Both the position numbers and the translations under genes were made by a program. Below, piece after piece: positions 31,987-40,405 of a stretch of DNA of 64,000 nt. The DNA lies in assembly GCA_964550615.1 (NCBI GenBank), contig CAZKAB010000001.1:62001-126000 (forward strand). The letters are read 5' to 3'. Under the pieces are notes generated by a model. That model made no database searches. It saw only the letters and a program-made list of their open reading frames with translations, and was not told where the DNA came from. Positions within the stretch are counted from its first letter, which is position 1. Each line of letters begins with the position of its first letter. The DNA comes from M55B144 sp964550615 (GTDB taxonomy: Bacteria; Bipolaricaulota; Bipolaricaulia; UBA7950; UBA9294).

Positions 31987-32220
31987 TCAGTCAAGAAGAT
32001 CCCGCTTGATCTCCTCGTACTCCTCCTTGGAGATCTCACCCTTGGCGTAGCGCTCCTTCAGATACTCCATGGGCGTCTTCTTATGCCGATGCAGATCGTC
32101 GACATCGATGCGACCCGTGCCACGTCGGAGTCCCCAAACGATGAGCGCAACGATGCTTCCAAAGAAGATAATTCCGAATATCGGCATCCACCAGAATCCG
32201 TAGTAATAACCATGCCACAT
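31987..32220 (-). CDS. Small SHOCT-domain membrane protein
   Basis: This 77-residue protein has one N-terminal membrane helix (FGIIFFGSIVALIVWGL), a linker, and a C-terminal SHOCT motif (MEYLKERYAKGEISKEEYEEI), a short amphipathic module that often mediates oligomerisation. An aromatic N-terminal tip (MWHGYYYGFWWMP) is typical of this group. ATG 32220 follows AAGGAGG with good spacing, so the longer frame reaching back to 32496, which would overlap tRNA-Ser, is rejected. The 31775-31986 gap on its downstream side shows nothing recognisable. Function unknown; often found near metal or stress genes in other bacteria. Confidence 0.8.
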   Translation of the reverse strand: MWHGYYYGFWWMPIFGIIFFGSIVALIVWGLRRGTGRIDVDDLHRHKKTPMEYLKERYAKGEISKEEYEEIKRDLLD

Positions 32221-32383
32221 GTTGACCTCCTTCTCACATGCCGGACAACCCATCATGATCATGTCGGCACCCAATGTGAATGCTGTGAAGATTTCGTGGC
32301 ATCCAAATGATGCTTTCCATATCGTCTGATTGACCATGAGCCGTCTGCACGTCCAGCCAGCTGCTGCACGGCCCCCCCATCGG

Positions 32384-32412
32384 TTGAAATCGTTCGATGG
32401 TATCTCTAGAAT
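32384..32412 (+). promoter_or_regulatory. Promoter of tRNA-Ser and SRP RNA
   Basis: TTGAAA (32384-32389), 17 bases, TAGAAT (32407-32412); RNA start near 32419, 7 bases before tRNA-Ser. Confidence 0.7.
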
Positions 32413-32425
32413 CAGCCCATAAGCC

Positions 32426-32514
32426 GGAGGGGTGGGAGAGCGGCCGAATCCGCCAGTTTGGAGAACTGGTGTACCTTCTGGGTACCGCGGGTTCAAATCC
32501 CGCCCCCTCCGCCA
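32426..32514 (+). tRNA. tRNA-Ser(GGA)
   Basis: An 89-base class II tRNA including encoded CCA; anticodon GGA reads UCC and UCU. Acceptor GGAGGGG/CCCCTCC, discriminator G (serine identity), long variable arm TGTACCTTCTGGGTACC. Its CCA ends 1 base before the SRP RNA. Confidence 0.95.
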
Positions 32515-32515
32515 A

Positions 32516-32786
32516 CGCCTGTGCTAGGTGGGGGGCTAGCGGTCCCCTACATCCACAACCCGCTACAGTGGAACCGAAGGGTTTCCCGAGGGAGAAGGAA
32601 ACAGTGTCTGCCTTGGATAAGCGGTGATGAGGGTTGAGCCCTCTGCGGCGCATGCCTGTGAACCCCGTCAGGCCCGGAAGGGAGCAGCGGTAAGCAAGCC
32701 TCTGCGGGTGTTAGAGGATTACTTGGCCTGAGCTGGCTGTCCAAGAAGCGGCTGGAGTCTTGTTTCGACGGAACCATGCACAGGCG
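32516..32786 (+). ncRNA. ffs: Signal recognition particle RNA, long form with Alu domain
   Basis: About 271 bases. The S-domain tip is unmistakable: GTCAGGCCCGGAAGGGAGCAGC around 32665-32690, with the GGAA tetraloop and the asymmetric loop that bind Ffh. The 5' part GTGCTAGGTGGGGGG...TAGCGG matches the Alu-domain fold found in Firmicutes- and Thermotogales-type SRP RNAs. The ends pair: CGCCTGTGC (32516-32524) is the exact complement of GCACAGGCG (32778-32786), which sets the boundaries. It directly follows tRNA-Ser and shares its promoter, so RNase Z/P-type processing of the tRNA would free the SRP RNA 5' end. Confidence 0.92.
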
Positions 32787-32892
32787 GTCAATTGGAATTG
32801 AGCGTTCTTGTTCGTTCATTCTCTCACATGTTCATTACACACCGCCTGCTGACCGCCGCCCGCTTGTGCTATGATCGGTAGCGGAGGAAGAA

Positions 32893-33453
32893 ATGCGAAC
32901 ATTCTTATGCATTCCGATTGACCGTGGGCATCGCGATAAGATCGCCGAATTGTCACAAGAGTTAAGGTCTCAAATCGACACGCACGCATCTTGGGTTGCG
33001 CCCGAGAACTATCATATTACGGTGCGGTTTCTCGGCGACATCGCCCCAATGCTGACCGTTGATCTCGAACGGGCATGTCGTGAGATAACGGTTGGCACGC
33101 CCGCTTTTTCCGTGCCGATAGATCGCGTAGGCGCTTTCCCGTCACTGGACCAACCGCGAGTCGTGTGGGTGGGAGGTGAAGCAGTGCCGCCGTTCCGACG
33201 ACTTCTTTCAAAGATCGGCGATGCGCTCATCCCATTGGGATTTCCGCAGTCACGTGAAGAGACATTCGCCCATGTCACTTTGGCGCGCATCAAGGGGCGG
33301 ATTCGCCCGTCATTCGATGCATCAATGGCTGGGTTGGGAAGGAAGATAGCCTGGAATCTACGTGCTGATAGGCTAGTCCTCATGGAGAGCAAGCTCACAT
33401 CGCGCGGCGCGGTCTACTACCCGCTGTTTACGCTGCCGCTTGCAGGAGAATGA
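32893..33453 (+). CDS. thpR: RNA 2',3'-cyclic phosphodiesterase (ThpR/LigT)
   Basis: This 186-residue 2H phosphoesterase has both catalytic HxTx motifs, HITV at residue 41 and HVTL at residue 127, about 85 residues apart as in the family. ThpR opens 2',3'-cyclic phosphates at RNA ends to 2'-phosphates and can also act as a weak ligase. ATG 32893 follows GGAGGAAG. It is followed after 6 bases by archease and then RtcB, giving a compact RNA end-processing and ligation operon. A TATGAT at 32870-32875 may be the -10 box, though no clear -35 box is seen. Confidence 0.93.
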   Translation: MRTFLCIPIDRGHRDKIAELSQELRSQIDTHASWVAPENYHITVRFLGDIAPMLTVDLERACREITVGTPAFSVPIDRVGAFPSLDQPRVVWVGGEAVPPFRRLLSKIGDALIPLGFPQSREETFAHVTLARIKGRIRPSFDASMAGLGRKIAWNLRADRLVLMESKLTSRGAVYYPLFTLPLAGE

Positions 33454-33459
33454 GGATCA

Positions 33460-33882
33460 TTGGCATTTGAGTATCTCGATCACACGGCCGATGCTTGTCT
33501 GCGTGCAAGCGGCGGCACAGCCGCACACGCGTTCTGCGAGGCTGCAAAGGCAATGTTCAATCTGATGGTCCCTCTCGATAGCATCACACCGAGAGACAGC
33601 ATCGACGTCTCGGTAGAGGCCGACCGGTTCGATCTTCTCCTCGTAGAGTGGTTGGGAGCATTGTTATCTAGCATGGGCACTACCGGTCTTGTGTTCTCTC
33701 AATTCGACGTCGAGATCGATCGTATTGCAGGGTGCCTCGTCCTCAAGGGAAAGGCGACGGGAGAAACCTTCGACCCCGAAAGACATGAAGCGATAAACGA
33801 AGTGAAGGGAATCTCCTATGCCGGCTTGTATGCGCGCAGCGAGGGAGATAGGTTCGTCGTCCAATGCGTGGTTGATATCTAG
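33460..33882 (+). CDS. Archease
   Basis: This 140-residue protein matches archease, the cofactor that lets RtcB complete multiple turnovers by promoting its guanylylation. The metal-binding N-terminal signature is present (EYLDHTADA near residue 4), and Asp/Glu residues toward the end (VVQCVVDI at the C-terminus, KGISYAGL before it) fit the conserved acidic metal site. It starts with TTG 33460, preceded by GAGGATC; no ATG gives a full N-terminus. It lies 6 bases after thpR and 9 bases before rtcB. Confidence 0.92.
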   Translation: MAFEYLDHTADACLRASGGTAAHAFCEAAKAMFNLMVPLDSITPRDSIDVSVEADRFDLLLVEWLGALLSSMGTTGLVFSQFDVEIDRIAGCLVLKGKATGETFDPERHEAINEVKGISYAGLYARSEGDRFVVQCVVDI

Positions 33883-33891
33883 GGAGGATCC

Positions 33892-35352
33892 TTGGTCGAC
33901 ATGCTGCCGCTGGAGCAAATGGGTGAATCGGAATGGCTACTTGCAAAGCATGGTGCGATGCGCGTGCCGGCGCGAATCATCGCCGATGAGTCTACTATCT
34001 CTCAGCTATGCAATGATGTTGCCGATCGAGTGGAGTGGAACGCGTTGCGGCAGTTGTATGACGTCGCATGCCTGCCCGGCATTGTCGGTGACGCCGTCGC
34101 CCTACCCGACGTTCATCCCGGATATGGTTTCCCCATCGGGAGCGTCGCGGCATTCGATGCTTCGGACGGGGTAGTAGTCGTCGGCGGGGTTGGGTTCGAC
34201 ATCAATTGCGGCGTGCGCCTTCTCGCTACCCCGCTTGACCTGCCCGTGCTCATGGCGCAGCTCACGGCGGTTGCAGACGAGCTGTTCCAAACGGTACCCG
34301 CCGGACTGGGATCACAAGGGACTCTCCGTCTTGCAATCAAGGAAATCGACGCGCTTCTTGAACAGGGAGCGCGATACGTTATCGAACGCGGATACGGAGT
34401 TGAGGATGATCTCAAGTTCACGGAGGCGGGAGGGTGCATGTCCGACGCCGACCCGACAGTAGTGGGGACTATTGCCAAACAGCGGGAATTCCGGCAAATC
34501 GGAACGCTCGGCGCAGGAAACCACTATCTTGAGTTGCAGAAGGTGGAAGAGATTCTCGATCCGCCCGCAGCGGCGATCTACGGCTTGACGCAAGGACAGA
34601 TCGTCGTCTCTATCCATACCGGATCGCGTGCCCTCGGGCATCAGATCGGCCAAGACTATCTCAAGCTAATGGAGCAGGCAAGCAGGCGATACCAGTTCAT
34701 GACTGGCGTGCGCGAACTTGCTTGCGCGCCGATCAAGAGCGACGAAGGGCAGCGCTACCTACGCGCCATCGCGTGCGGCGCCAACTGTGCGTTCGCCAAT
34801 CGTCAAGTAATCGCTCACCTTGTGCGTATGGCACTACACCGCATATTCGGCATCGAGCACGCCGCTGTACGCACCGTGTACGATATCGGGCACAATAACG
34901 CCAAGTTCGAACGCCATATTGTGGATGGGACGGAAAGATCCGTGCTTGTTCATCGGAAGGGGGCGACACGCGCATTCGGCCCCGGCCGTGGAGATTGTCC
35001 GCCGACCTACCGTGAGGTCGGCCATCCCACGCTCGTGGGAGGCACCATGGGTACCTCATCGTATGTCATGCGCGGCACGGAAACCGGGATGCGGAAAGCA
35101 TTCGGAAGCGGCATACACGGAGCCGGCCGAGCGCTATCGCGCAAGAAGGCGGCAAAGAGGTACTGGGGGGAAGGGGTCAAGAAGGAATTGGCCAAGCGCG
35201 GGATTGTGCTGCGCGCCCACAGCTTGCGCGGGATCGCCGAAGAAGCCCCCGGGGCATATAAGGACGTAGAGCGCGTTGTTGCAGCAGCAGCCAAAGCCGG
35301 CATCAACCAGCCGGTCGCACGCCTTACCCCGATCATCGTCCTGAAAGGATGA
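33892..35352 (+). CDS. rtcB: RNA-splicing ligase RtcB
   Basis: This 486-residue GTP-dependent ligase joins 3'-phosphate or 2',3'-cyclic phosphate RNA ends to 5'-OH ends. Active-site residues line up with Pyrococcus RtcB: Asp103 and Cys106 in GFDINCG, Asn210-His211 in GAGNHYLE, His242 in IHTGSR, His334 in DIGHNN, and the guanylylated His409 in GIHGAGR. TTG 33892 follows AGGGAGG by 4 bases; ATG 33901, three codons later, is the alternative. It ends the thpR-archease-rtcB operon, convergent with yvcK 8 bases away. All ligands seem intact, so the enzyme should be active in RNA repair or tRNA maturation. Confidence 0.97.
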   Translation: MVDMLPLEQMGESEWLLAKHGAMRVPARIIADESTISQLCNDVADRVEWNALRQLYDVACLPGIVGDAVALPDVHPGYGFPIGSVAAFDASDGVVVVGGVGFDINCGVRLLATPLDLPVLMAQLTAVADELFQTVPAGLGSQGTLRLAIKEIDALLEQGARYVIERGYGVEDDLKFTEAGGCMSDADPTVVGTIAKQREFRQIGTLGAGNHYLELQKVEEILDPPAAAIYGLTQGQIVVSIHTGSRALGHQIGQDYLKLMEQASRRYQFMTGVRELACAPIKSDEGQRYLRAIACGANCAFANRQVIAHLVRMALHRIFGIEHAAVRTVYDIGHNNAKFERHIVDGTERSVLVHRKGATRAFGPGRGDCPPTYREVGHPTLVGGTMGTSSYVMRGTETGMRKAFGSGIHGAGRALSRKKAAKRYWGEGVKKELAKRGIVLRAHSLRGIAEEAPGAYKDVERVVAAAAKAGINQPVARLTPIIVLKG

Positions 35353-35360
35353 AACAGTAG

Positions 35361-36665
35361 TCAGTGCCGCGTGAATGCGCGCGCATGGTGGGCGATCGCC
35401 CGCGCCAGTTTACGCGGGTCGTGCTTAACCGTCTGCTTACCCTCAAGTTCAACGAACCCTAGCAGGTCGGCACTTATCACACTAATCTGGTAGTCATTCT
35501 CCGATGGCAGATCGTTTCTCACCGGCTCTGATGACTCTTCGCGATAGCCGGCGAGGAGTTCGTCCGGGGGAAGCGCGCGGTTCACCAGAACGCTGTCGAA
35601 TACGCGCAGGTCGATATACTGTGAGAGGACGGCCAGGTGGTCGCTGAGCGAGAACCCGTCGGTTTCACCTGATTGCGTCATCAGATTACCGATCAGCATT
35701 TTCTCCGCAGCGGCAGCCTCTATCGCGTCGGCGATTCCGTCTACCAACAGATTGGGAACAACGCTTGTGAACAGACTACCTGGACCGAGAAGGATGAGGT
35801 CGGCCGTAGAAATCGCATCCAGTACGCGATAATACGGAGCGACGTTTCTCTTGGACAGTTCGATGCTCACGATCCTGCGCGGATCGGCCGTGATATGACT
35901 CTCCCCTTCCACCCACTCGGAGTCTCCCATCTGCGCCCGCAGATGAGTTTTCTCCAGCGTCGCGGGAAGCACCTTGCCCCTCACATTCAGAATATAGCTC
36001 ATCTCCTCCACGGCGCGATCGAACCCTCCTGTCGCCTGTTCCAGGCCGACAAGCAAGAGGTTCCCGAGAGAATGGCCGGCAAGATCGGCCTTCCCCCAGA
36101 AGCGATGCTGAAACAGACGCGCCATCCTCTCTTCGTCCTCGGCCAACGCTAGAATGCAGTTGCGAATGTCGCCGGGAGGGAGCACATCAAGTTCTGTTCG
36201 CAACCTGCCCGAGCTACCGCCATCATCCATCACCGTTACAACGGCCGTGATGTTAGATGTCTCTTCCTTCAAACCGCGCAGGAGAGTGGATAGCCCCGTG
36301 CCGCCACCGAGAGCCACTACGTGCGGACCTCGCCGTAGTACGCGCGTACGATAGATGATCTGCGACGGCCTGTCGGCGCGCCCCGGCGCGATTGCGCGCG
36401 CCACCGACCGCACCAGTCGATAGAGAGAAAAGAAGAATCCTGTCGCGCCGATGGCAAGCGCGAGAGCCACAACAAGATGGCGAAGATATGCCTGCTGCGG
36501 AAGCAGTAGATAGAGCTTCATTACGTGCGCCTTCCCAACGGCCTCGAGCAGGGCAAGAAGGACAAGTGACATTGAGACAGCAGCAAGGATCGTCCATCGT
36601 TTGACGCGCATCCCGGGATAGAGCCAGCGAAGCGCTTGCCTAGTCCGCACAGCCCTCACCGGCAC
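35361..36665 (-). CDS. yvcK: YvcK/CofD-like protein with N-terminal membrane anchor
   Basis: This 434-residue protein combines two predicted N-terminal helices (about residues 24-42 and 62-85) with a YvcK/GlmR-type Rossmann domain beginning at VVALGGGTGLSTLLRGL near residue 115. Further family marks are VMDDGGSSGRL, PPGDIRNCILAL and GHSLGNLLL. YvcK proteins bind UDP-sugars and control carbon flow into cell-wall precursors and cell shape; CofD relatives make coenzyme F420 precursors, but the GGSSGRLR pattern favours YvcK. The start is uncertain: GTG 36665 or 36659, or ATG 36611; all but the last overlap the dnaE end. It ends the eno-ftsB-dnaE-yvcK series. Membrane anchoring of YvcK is seen in some lineages but not in B. 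subtilis. Confidence 0.9.
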   Translation of the reverse strand: MPVRAVRTRQALRWLYPGMRVKRWTILAAVSMSLVLLALLEAVGKAHVMKLYLLLPQQAYLRHLVVALALAIGATGFFFSLYRLVRSVARAIAPGRADRPSQIIYRTRVLRRGPHVVALGGGTGLSTLLRGLKEETSNITAVVTVMDDGGSSGRLRTELDVLPPGDIRNCILALAEDEERMARLFQHRFWGKADLAGHSLGNLLLVGLEQATGGFDRAVEEMSYILNVRGKVLPATLEKTHLRAQMGDSEWVEGESHITADPRRIVSIELSKRNVAPYYRVLDAISTADLILLGPGSLFTSVVPNLLVDGIADAIEAAAAEKMLIGNLMTQSGETDGFSLSDHLAVLSQYIDLRVFDSVLVNRALPPDELLAGYREESSEPVRNDLPSENDYQISVISADLLGFVELEGKQTVKHDPRKLARAIAHHARAFTRH

Positions 36666-39600
36666 GCACCTGCACGCATCCGGCGCCCAGGATTTCTTCG
36701 AACCGCTCTTTCAACGCATTACATGGATTGACGGAGAATTCCTTACCCGCACGCACCATGAAACCGCCTTCTCCGTCGGCCACGCGGAGAATAAGCGGGG
36801 AACTGCCAGGAAATTCCCGCGCCAACGATCGCAACCGTCCCAGTCGAGTCGCGTCGATATCGTCTTCAGCAAGAGTGACACTCACCGCGAGGTTCATGCG
36901 CTCGGGAAGACGGTCAAGGGAAAGCACTTCCTCCGCAATCAGGTTGACTTCTCCGTTGCGACGCCCAACAGAAACGCGTAACGCTGCGAAGCTGTCTTCG
37001 GCGAGAAACTGCAAGGCGTTCTCCAAGACGCGCGGAAAGACAGTGACCTCGGCCTCGTCAGCACTGTCGCTAACGGTGACGAACGCCATCTGATCGCCCT
37101 TCCTCGTGGCAATACACCGCATCGCAGTAACTCTGCCTCCGAGCATCGCCGTCTGGCCTTCACGCAGGTCGGAGACATCAGCGAGCGGCCGGCAGTAAAG
37201 CGAGAGGATTTCGCGGTATTGTTCGATCGGATCGGCGCTGATGTACAGTCCCAGGAGCTCCTTCTCGAACCGAAGAAGATCATCCTGCGCAAACTCGGTC
37301 TCAGGTACTGTGGGATCGATGGCTTCTTTCGCCGATCCGCCGAAAAACGATTGTTGTCCGCTATGCCGCTCGTGACACGCGACCTGCATCATCTCCATCC
37401 CCTGCGATACGTGTTGCAGCAGTCCGCGGCGGGATGACCCGAAACCGTCAAACGCGCCCGCCTTGATCAGCGCCTCCAATGTCTCTCGATCGACCGTGTC
37501 AACGCGGCGACAGAGATCGAAGAACGAGGAGAAGCCATCGCCGCGTGCGTCAAGGATTGCGGCAACCGCACCGGCGCCAACATTCTTGACCGCCGCCAGC
37601 CCGAATCGGATCCGCCGATCTGCGCCCGGGGTAAAGCTCGCCTCACTCTCATTGATGTCCGGCGGGAGGACATCAATCTCCATCCGCCGACACTGGCTGA
37701 TGTATGCGGCGACCTTGTCCAAATCTCCCTGCACGCTCGCCAGCAGGCTTGCCATGAAGTGGGTTGGGTAGTTGGCCTTGAGATACGCAGTCCAGTAGGA
37801 AACAAACGCGTAGGCGGTGGTGTGCGATTTGTTGAACCCGTAGCGGGAAAACTTCTCCATGTCGTCGAAAGACTGCGTGGCAATCTGCTTGGAAATGTCG
37901 TTTTTCAGACATCCGGCAATGAATTTCTCACGCATGCTCGCCATGATGTTCTTCTTCTTCTTCCCCATTGCCTTTCTGAGAATATCGGCCTCGGCAAGCG
38001 TGAATCCCGCAAGTTTCTGCGCCATCAACATTACCTGATCCTGATAGATGGGAAGCCCGTATGTCTCTTCAAGAACTTCCTTGAGACTCGGGTGGGGATA
38101 TGAGACCTTCTGCCGCCCGTGGCGACGGGCAACGTAATCGTCTGTCATTCCACTCTCCAACGGGCCCGGACGATACAGAGCAAGAAGAGCAATTAAATCT
38201 TCGAATCGATCCGGCTGCACTCTCCGGATCAAAGAGGTCATGCCACTGCTTTCAAGCTGAAAAATCCCAGCTGTCTCTCCCGCCCTGACCAACTCGTAGG
38301 TCTTCTCATCGTCGAGCGGTACTTTGTCGAGATCAACCTCCACCCCCGCATGATCGCGGAGCGAGGCGCAGGTCTCATCGAGCAACGTGAGATTGCGCAG
38401 GCCGAGGAAGTCGAACTTGAGCAGACCGATCGATTCGACATCCGTCATGTCGTACTGTGTCACGATCTCGCCATCACTCAGACGGAGAAGCGGCACGTGC
38501 GCCTGCAACGGACGTGCGGCTATAACCACTCCGGCAGCATGGGTGGAGGAATTGCGCGTGAGCCCCTCCAGACGGTAGCCGATATCGATGATCCGCTTGA
38601 CCTCAGGATCGTTGTCACACAGGCTTCTTAGCTCCGCCACGCCCTCGACAGCCGCTCGCAGCTTGAGCCCGTACGGGATGAGTTTTGCCAGTCGGTCAGT
38701 CGTTCCGTAGGGCACTCCGAGCACACGCCCCACGTCGCGAACTACGCTGCGCGCCGCCATCCGGTCGTAGGTCGCGATCTGTGCGGTGCGATCTCGTCCA
38801 TACTTCTGCTGCACATACGAGATCACTTGATCCCGACCTTTAACACAGAAATCGATGTCGAAGTCCGGCATACTCACGCGATCCGGATTGAGGAATCGTT
38901 CGAAAATCAGGTTGTAGCGCAACGGGTCGACCCGGGTAATCCCGAGGCAGTACGAAACAAGGCTCCCGGCAGCAGAACCACGCCCTGGCCCGACCGGAAT
39001 ATGATTCTCACGCGAGAAACGGATGAAATCCCAAACAATTAGGAAGTACGTAGCGTACTGCATCCGCTCGATCACGCCCAGTTCATATTCCAACCGCTCT
39101 TCCACCGTCGTGGTCAGTTCTCCATACAGGTCTCGTGCCCCACGGTAGGCAAGATCATGCAGGCGCGCATCGGCGGTCACGCCCTCAGGGAGAGAGAATG
39201 GAGGGATGACAGTGTGGCCGAATACCACTTCCAGATTGCATCGATCGGCAATCTTGCGCGTGTTTTCTATCGCCTCCGGTACGTCGGCAAACAGTTCCTC
39301 CATCTCGCGCGGCGAACGAAAGTGGAACCCGTCGCCGTCGAATCTCATCCGATCTTCATCGGTTATCTTCTTGTTGGCGCGGATGTTCAATAGGACCTCG
39401 TGCGCCAACCGGTCCTCCGGCGTCAGATAGTGGGTGTCGTTCGTCGCCACAAGCGGGAGATCGAGATCGCGGGCAAGGCCAACAAGCTTCTCGCGCAACA
39501 CCCGATCCGACTCCGTGCCATGATCTTGCAGTTCGAGGTAGAAGTTCTCCGCACCGAAGATGTCGGCATACTCGCCTGCGGCATCTCGTGCCGCCTGTTC

Positions 39601-40056
39601 GCGCCCGGCCAACAACAGCCGAGGAACTTCCCCGCTCTGACACGCAGAAAGTGCTATCAGCCCCTCTCTGTGTTGTCTCAGCAGCTCCTTGTCGGCACGC
39701 GGCTTGTAGTAGAAACCTTCTGTCTGTGCGAGGCTTACGATGGAGACAAGATTCTCGTATCCTTGCGCATCGGTCGCCAGCAGTACGAGATGATAGTACT
39801 TGTCGCCGTTCTGCGCCTTGAGATCGCGTCTATCGCCTGGCGCAACGTAGATCTCGCAACCGATGATCGGTTTGATCCCGCGGCGCTTTGCCTCGCGATA
39901 GAACTTGATCGCGCCACTCATCACTCCGTGATCGGTAATGGCAAGCGAATCCATCCCATACTCGGCCGTGCGGTCGAGAAGATCAGCGATCTTGCAGGAT
40001 GAGTCGAGGATGCTGTATTCGGAATGCGTGTGAAGATGAACGAATCGCTCAGCCAA
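36640..40056 (-). CDS. dnaE: DNA polymerase III alpha subunit
   Basis: This 1,138-residue polymerase is the replicative catalytic subunit. It begins with the PHP domain (FVHLHTHSEYSILD), whose metal residues appear intact (HLHTHSEYS, ITDHGVM), which could allow proofreading. The palm carries the catalytic acidic pair in PDFDIDFC near residue 403. The beta-binding and helix-hairpin-helix region lies near 830-900 (FGLAAVKNVGAGAV), and a C-terminal OB-fold at about 990 (MLGGRVTAMRCIATRKGDQ). Length is normal for DnaE1 or DnaE3; no intein or insertion is seen. It starts 2 bases after the ftsB-like gene and its stop overlaps yvcK. Confidence 0.97.
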   Translation of the reverse strand: MAERFVHLHTHSEYSILDSSCKIADLLDRTAEYGMDSLAITDHGVMSGAIKFYREAKRRGIKPIIGCEIYVAPGDRRDLKAQNGDKYYHLVLLATDAQGYENLVSIVSLAQTEGFYYKPRADKELLRQHREGLIALSACQSGEVPRLLLAGREQAARDAAGEYADIFGAENFYLELQDHGTESDRVLREKLVGLARDLDLPLVATNDTHYLTPEDRLAHEVLLNIRANKKITDEDRMRFDGDGFHFRSPREMEELFADVPEAIENTRKIADRCNLEVVFGHTVIPPFSLPEGVTADARLHDLAYRGARDLYGELTTTVEERLEYELGVIERMQYATYFLIVWDFIRFSRENHIPVGPGRGSAAGSLVSYCLGITRVDPLRYNLIFERFLNPDRVSMPDFDIDFCVKGRDQVISYVQQKYGRDRTAQIATYDRMAARSVVRDVGRVLGVPYGTTDRLAKLIPYGLKLRAAVEGVAELRSLCDNDPEVKRIIDIGYRLEGLTRNSSTHAAGVVIAARPLQAHVPLLRLSDGEIVTQYDMTDVESIGLLKFDFLGLRNLTLLDETCASLRDHAGVEVDLDKVPLDDEKTYELVRAGETAGIFQLESSGMTSLIRRVQPDRFEDLIALLALYRPGPLESGMTDDYVARRHGRQKVSYPHPSLKEVLEETYGLPIYQDQVMLMAQKLAGFTLAEADILRKAMGKKKKNIMASMREKFIAGCLKNDISKQIATQSFDDMEKFSRYGFNKSHTTAYAFVSYWTAYLKANYPTHFMASLLASVQGDLDKVAAYISQCRRMEIDVLPPDINESEASFTPGADRRIRFGLAAVKNVGAGAVAAILDARGDGFSSFFDLCRRVDTVDRETLEALIKAGAFDGFGSSRRGLLQHVSQGMEMMQVACHERHSGQQSFFGGSAKEAIDPTVPETEFAQDDLLRFEKELLGLYISADPIEQYREILSLYCRPLADVSDLREGQTAMLGGRVTAMRCIATRKGDQMAFVTVSDSADEAEVTVFPRVLENALQFLAEDSFAALRVSVGRRNGEVNLIAEEVLSLDRLPERMNLAVSVTLAEDDIDATRLGRLRSLAREFPGSSPLILRVADGEGGFMVRAGKEFSVNPCNALKERFEEILGAGCVQVRAGEGCAD

Positions 40057-40058
40057 CC

Positions 40059-40373
40059 CTAATCCCCTTCGATAAAGATGACCTTCTCCTCCCCCGGTTT
40101 CACCAATCCCAGCTTGTCGCGCGCAATCCGTTCAATTGTTTCCAAATCATCGCGGTTGGAGAACTGGGCGCGCAAATCGGCCTGTTCGGTTAGTGCAACA
40201 GCTTCCTCTGCGCTGAGATCCGCCACCTGATACCGCAATAGGTTGATAGTAACAAACCGAACGGCATAGAGAGAGGCAAGGAGAAGGAACACAAGCACAG
40301 CCACCCAAACCAAGGCATGCCGCCCTCTTCGGGGTGCTTGCTGTGAATGCCAAGCGTTTTCATACACGCGCAT
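40059..40373 (-). CDS. Septum formation initiator FtsB/DivIC-like protein
   Basis: This 104-residue bitopic membrane protein has a cytoplasmic basic tail, one helix (VWVAVLVFLLLASLYAVRFV), a short coiled-coil (VADLSAEEAVALTEQADL) and the conserved IERIARDKLGLVKPGEEKVIF ending of FtsB/DivIC proteins. These join FtsL and FtsQ/DivIB to activate the division septum. It follows enolase by 32 bases, the same eno-ftsB order known in E. coli and other bacteria, and precedes dnaE by 2 bases. FtsB versus DivIC cannot be told apart by sequence. Confidence 0.9.
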   Translation of the reverse strand: MRVYENAWHSQQAPRRGRHALVWVAVLVFLLLASLYAVRFVTINLLRYQVADLSAEEAVALTEQADLRAQFSNRDDLETIERIARDKLGLVKPGEEKVIFIEGD

Positions 40374-40405
40374 TCCCCCCTCTCCTTACCCCACCCGTGT
40401 CTATT

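Noticed and set aside
32221..32496. N-terminal extension of the SHOCT protein, with a CPAC motif
   Set aside because: It would overlap tRNA-Ser antisense, and a good AAGGAGG ribosome-binding site sets the start at 32220.
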